From positions 1 through 24,330 of IMG/VR virus record IMGVR_UViG_3300027906_000150: a DNA stretch of 24,330 nucleotides, one strand, 5' to 3'. This document shows, one piece after another, positions 23,292 through 24,330 of the stretch. The notes beneath the pieces are model-generated. The model was not told where the DNA came from. It saw only the letters and a program-made list of their open reading frames with translations, and did no database searches. Source of the DNA: a virus. The translations under genes and the position numbers were made by a program. The number at the start of each line of letters is the position of its first letter. The stretch's first letter is position 1.

Positions 23292-24088
23292 TGTTAGGAA
23301 CACAATTTTATAATCAAGCAGTTAGAAAAACTGTTATAGCATTTGGTACTCTTTTCAATAATATTGAATTGAAGAAGACTGTTGACGGACAAGTATTAGA
23401 GGTTGAAAAAGTTCCTCTTGCTTATGGTCCAAAACAAAAGTTTTTATATAGACTTCAAGGTAATCCTACCGATGGTAAAAAGGTGGCAATTACTTTACCA
23501 AGAATTTATTTTGAAATGACTGGTATTGATTATGATGCTGCTAGAAAAACTCCTGCTACCCAGAAATATAAAACAGTTGTTAATGAGGAAGGTAATGAGG
23601 TAAGAACTCAATATGTTCCTGTACCATATAATATATCATTTGAGGTTGGTATACTTGCTAAATCACAGGACGATGGATTACAGATATTAGAACAAATATT
23701 ACCATTTTTCCAACCATCATTTAGTATGAGTCTTAAGTTCATTCCAGATATGGATGAAGTTAGAGATGTTGCTGTTGTTTTAAACAGCGTTGATTTTGAT
23801 GATGATTGGGAAGATGATTTTAGTACAAGACGTAGTATAACTTATTCAATGCAGTTTACTGCTAAGTCTTACATCTACGGTCCATATAGTAAGGCAGATA
23901 TTATTCGTAAGTCTCGCATTATTGAAACTATTGGTGATCAGGATGTTGGTAAGAGAACTGTTGAGTTATCTTATACACCTAAAGCTAAAACAGATATTAA
24001 TCAAGATGGTCAGGTAGATGCAGCAGATGATCTCCTAGTAACTGCTGATGATGATTTTGGATTTAATGAGGGGATTAATTTCTTATGA
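23291..24088 (+). CDS. gp15: Tail terminator / sheath stabiliser gp15
   Basis: At 265 aa it matches the T4 gp15 length (272 aa). Shared landmarks are QFYNQAVRKTVIAFGTLFNN-IELKK at the N-terminus (T4: FYNSSFRRYATLMGDLFSNI), VPLAYGPKQKFLYRL, ITLPRIYFEMTGIDYDAARK, YVPVPYNISFEVGILAKSQD, ILEQILPFFQPSFS and FSTRRSITYSMQFTAKSYIY. In T4, gp15 is a hexamer that caps tail tube and sheath and joins the tail to the neck. Residues 235-246 are unusual: DINQDGQVDAAD has Asp/Asn at positions 1, 3, 5, 9 and 12 with Gly at 6, as in an EF-hand or dockerin-type calcium loop. The start shares a base with the gp14 stop, and the stop overlaps the gp16 start by 4 nt, so the three are one translational unit. Confidence 0.94.
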   Translation: MLGTQFYNQAVRKTVIAFGTLFNNIELKKTVDGQVLEVEKVPLAYGPKQKFLYRLQGNPTDGKKVAITLPRIYFEMTGIDYDAARKTPATQKYKTVVNEEGNEVRTQYVPVPYNISFEVGILAKSQDDGLQILEQILPFFQPSFSMSLKFIPDMDEVRDVAVVLNSVDFDDDWEDDFSTRRSITYSMQFTAKSYIYGPYSKADIIRKSRIIETIGDQDVGKRTVELSYTPKAKTDINQDGQVDAADDLLVTADDDFGFNEGINFL

Positions 24089-24330
24089 ATAGTCTAGAAA
24101 ATAATATGGAAGAACTTCTTAATGTTGAAGTGTCAGATACACCCGAAGGCGGTTGTGCTAAACGTAAGGATCAACTCAGAGATGTCTCAGAGGACAGGGA
24201 TAAGGACTATGAATATACCAGAGGGGAATTGTATAGTCTTATAGATCAAGGTCAGGAGGCGGTCAGAGGGGCGTTAGAGGTCGCACAGGAGTCAGGGCAT
24301 CCAAGAGCATATGAAGTTGCTACAAACGCC
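24085..24330 (+). CDS. gp16: Small terminase subunit gp16, N-terminal part (runs off window)
   Basis: ATG 24085 overlaps the gp15 stop (ATGA). The frame is open for 82 codons to the right edge. The N-terminus is acidic (MNSLENNMEELLNVEVSDTP), followed by a basic stretch (CAKRKDQLRD) and an acidic/basic mixed stretch. The family signature then follows: YTRGELYSLIDQGQEAVRGA and LEVAQESGHPRAYEVATNA, as in gp16 proteins of T4-like cyanophages. gp16 forms a ring that recognises phage DNA and regulates the packaging motor gp17, which in T4 is encoded next. Placement after gp13-gp14-gp15 is the T4 order. The C-terminal half is outside the window. Confidence 0.9.
   Translation, partial: MNSLENNMEELLNVEVSDTPEGGCAKRKDQLRDVSEDRDKDYEYTRGELYSLIDQGQEAVRGALEVAQESGHPRAYEVATNA

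Noticed and set aside
1-24330. tRNA genes, insertion sequences, integrase or attachment sites
   Set aside because: Gaps are at most 86 nt and hold only promoter-like boxes, ribosome binding sites and two terminators; no transposase or integrase motifs or terminal inverted repeats were seen.

Overview
The window looks like a late structural segment of a marine T4-like myovirus, most like T4-like cyanophages (Kyanoviridae type) or a related marine T4-like phage. The right end has a clear T4 synteny block of gp13, gp14, gp15 and the start of gp16 (neck, tail terminator, small terminase). All genes lie on the + strand and are packed with 4-nt or 1-nt overlaps or gaps under 90 nt. The DNA is AT-rich with T-ending codons. 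T4-type late promoter boxes (TATAAATA or NATAAATA) sit in several gaps. No photosynthesis or metabolic gene is present, so the host (Prochlorococcus, Synechococcus or another marine bacterium) cannot be named from this window.

Layout: 1-825 is the C-terminal part of a tail-fibre-like protein. 833-3990 holds five small to medium structural genes: a conserved 111-aa protein, a 65-aa coiled coil, a BppU-N-like 111-aa protein, a 241-aa two-domain protein and a 486-aa protein with tandem beta domains. The block ends in a strong intrinsic terminator. 4077-11087 is one giant 2336-aa repeat protein with nested repeats: about 260-aa modules in the N-terminal two thirds and about 81-aa modules in the last third. 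11124-16401 holds an Mtd_N-like fibre protein, a 122-aa protein and a 1480-aa fibre with five sugar-binding-like repeats followed by a pectin-lyase-like region. 16457-16768 is a small beta protein. 16806-21016 is a tandemly duplicated two-gene cassette: a Tyr/Trp/Gly-rich protein of about 505 aa that I infer to be a beta-propeller, each followed by a 177-179-aa protein with a helical C-terminus. 21070-24330 is gp13-gp14-gp15-gp16.

Working model: the genes before gp13 occupy the place of the T4 gene 9-12/wac region (baseplate periphery, fibres, fibritin). They probably encode the host-recognition apparatus, and the genes from gp13 on complete the head and tail. The points that most deserve a second look are the duplicated adhesin-plus-helper cassette, the nested repeats of the giant protein, and the junction upstream of gp13. 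At that junction a terminator hairpin, a perfect late promoter and the gp13 ribosome binding site share the same bases. No intergenic stretch exceeds 300 bases; the longest is 86 nt (3991-4076). No tRNA, CRISPR array, insertion sequence or integrase was seen.
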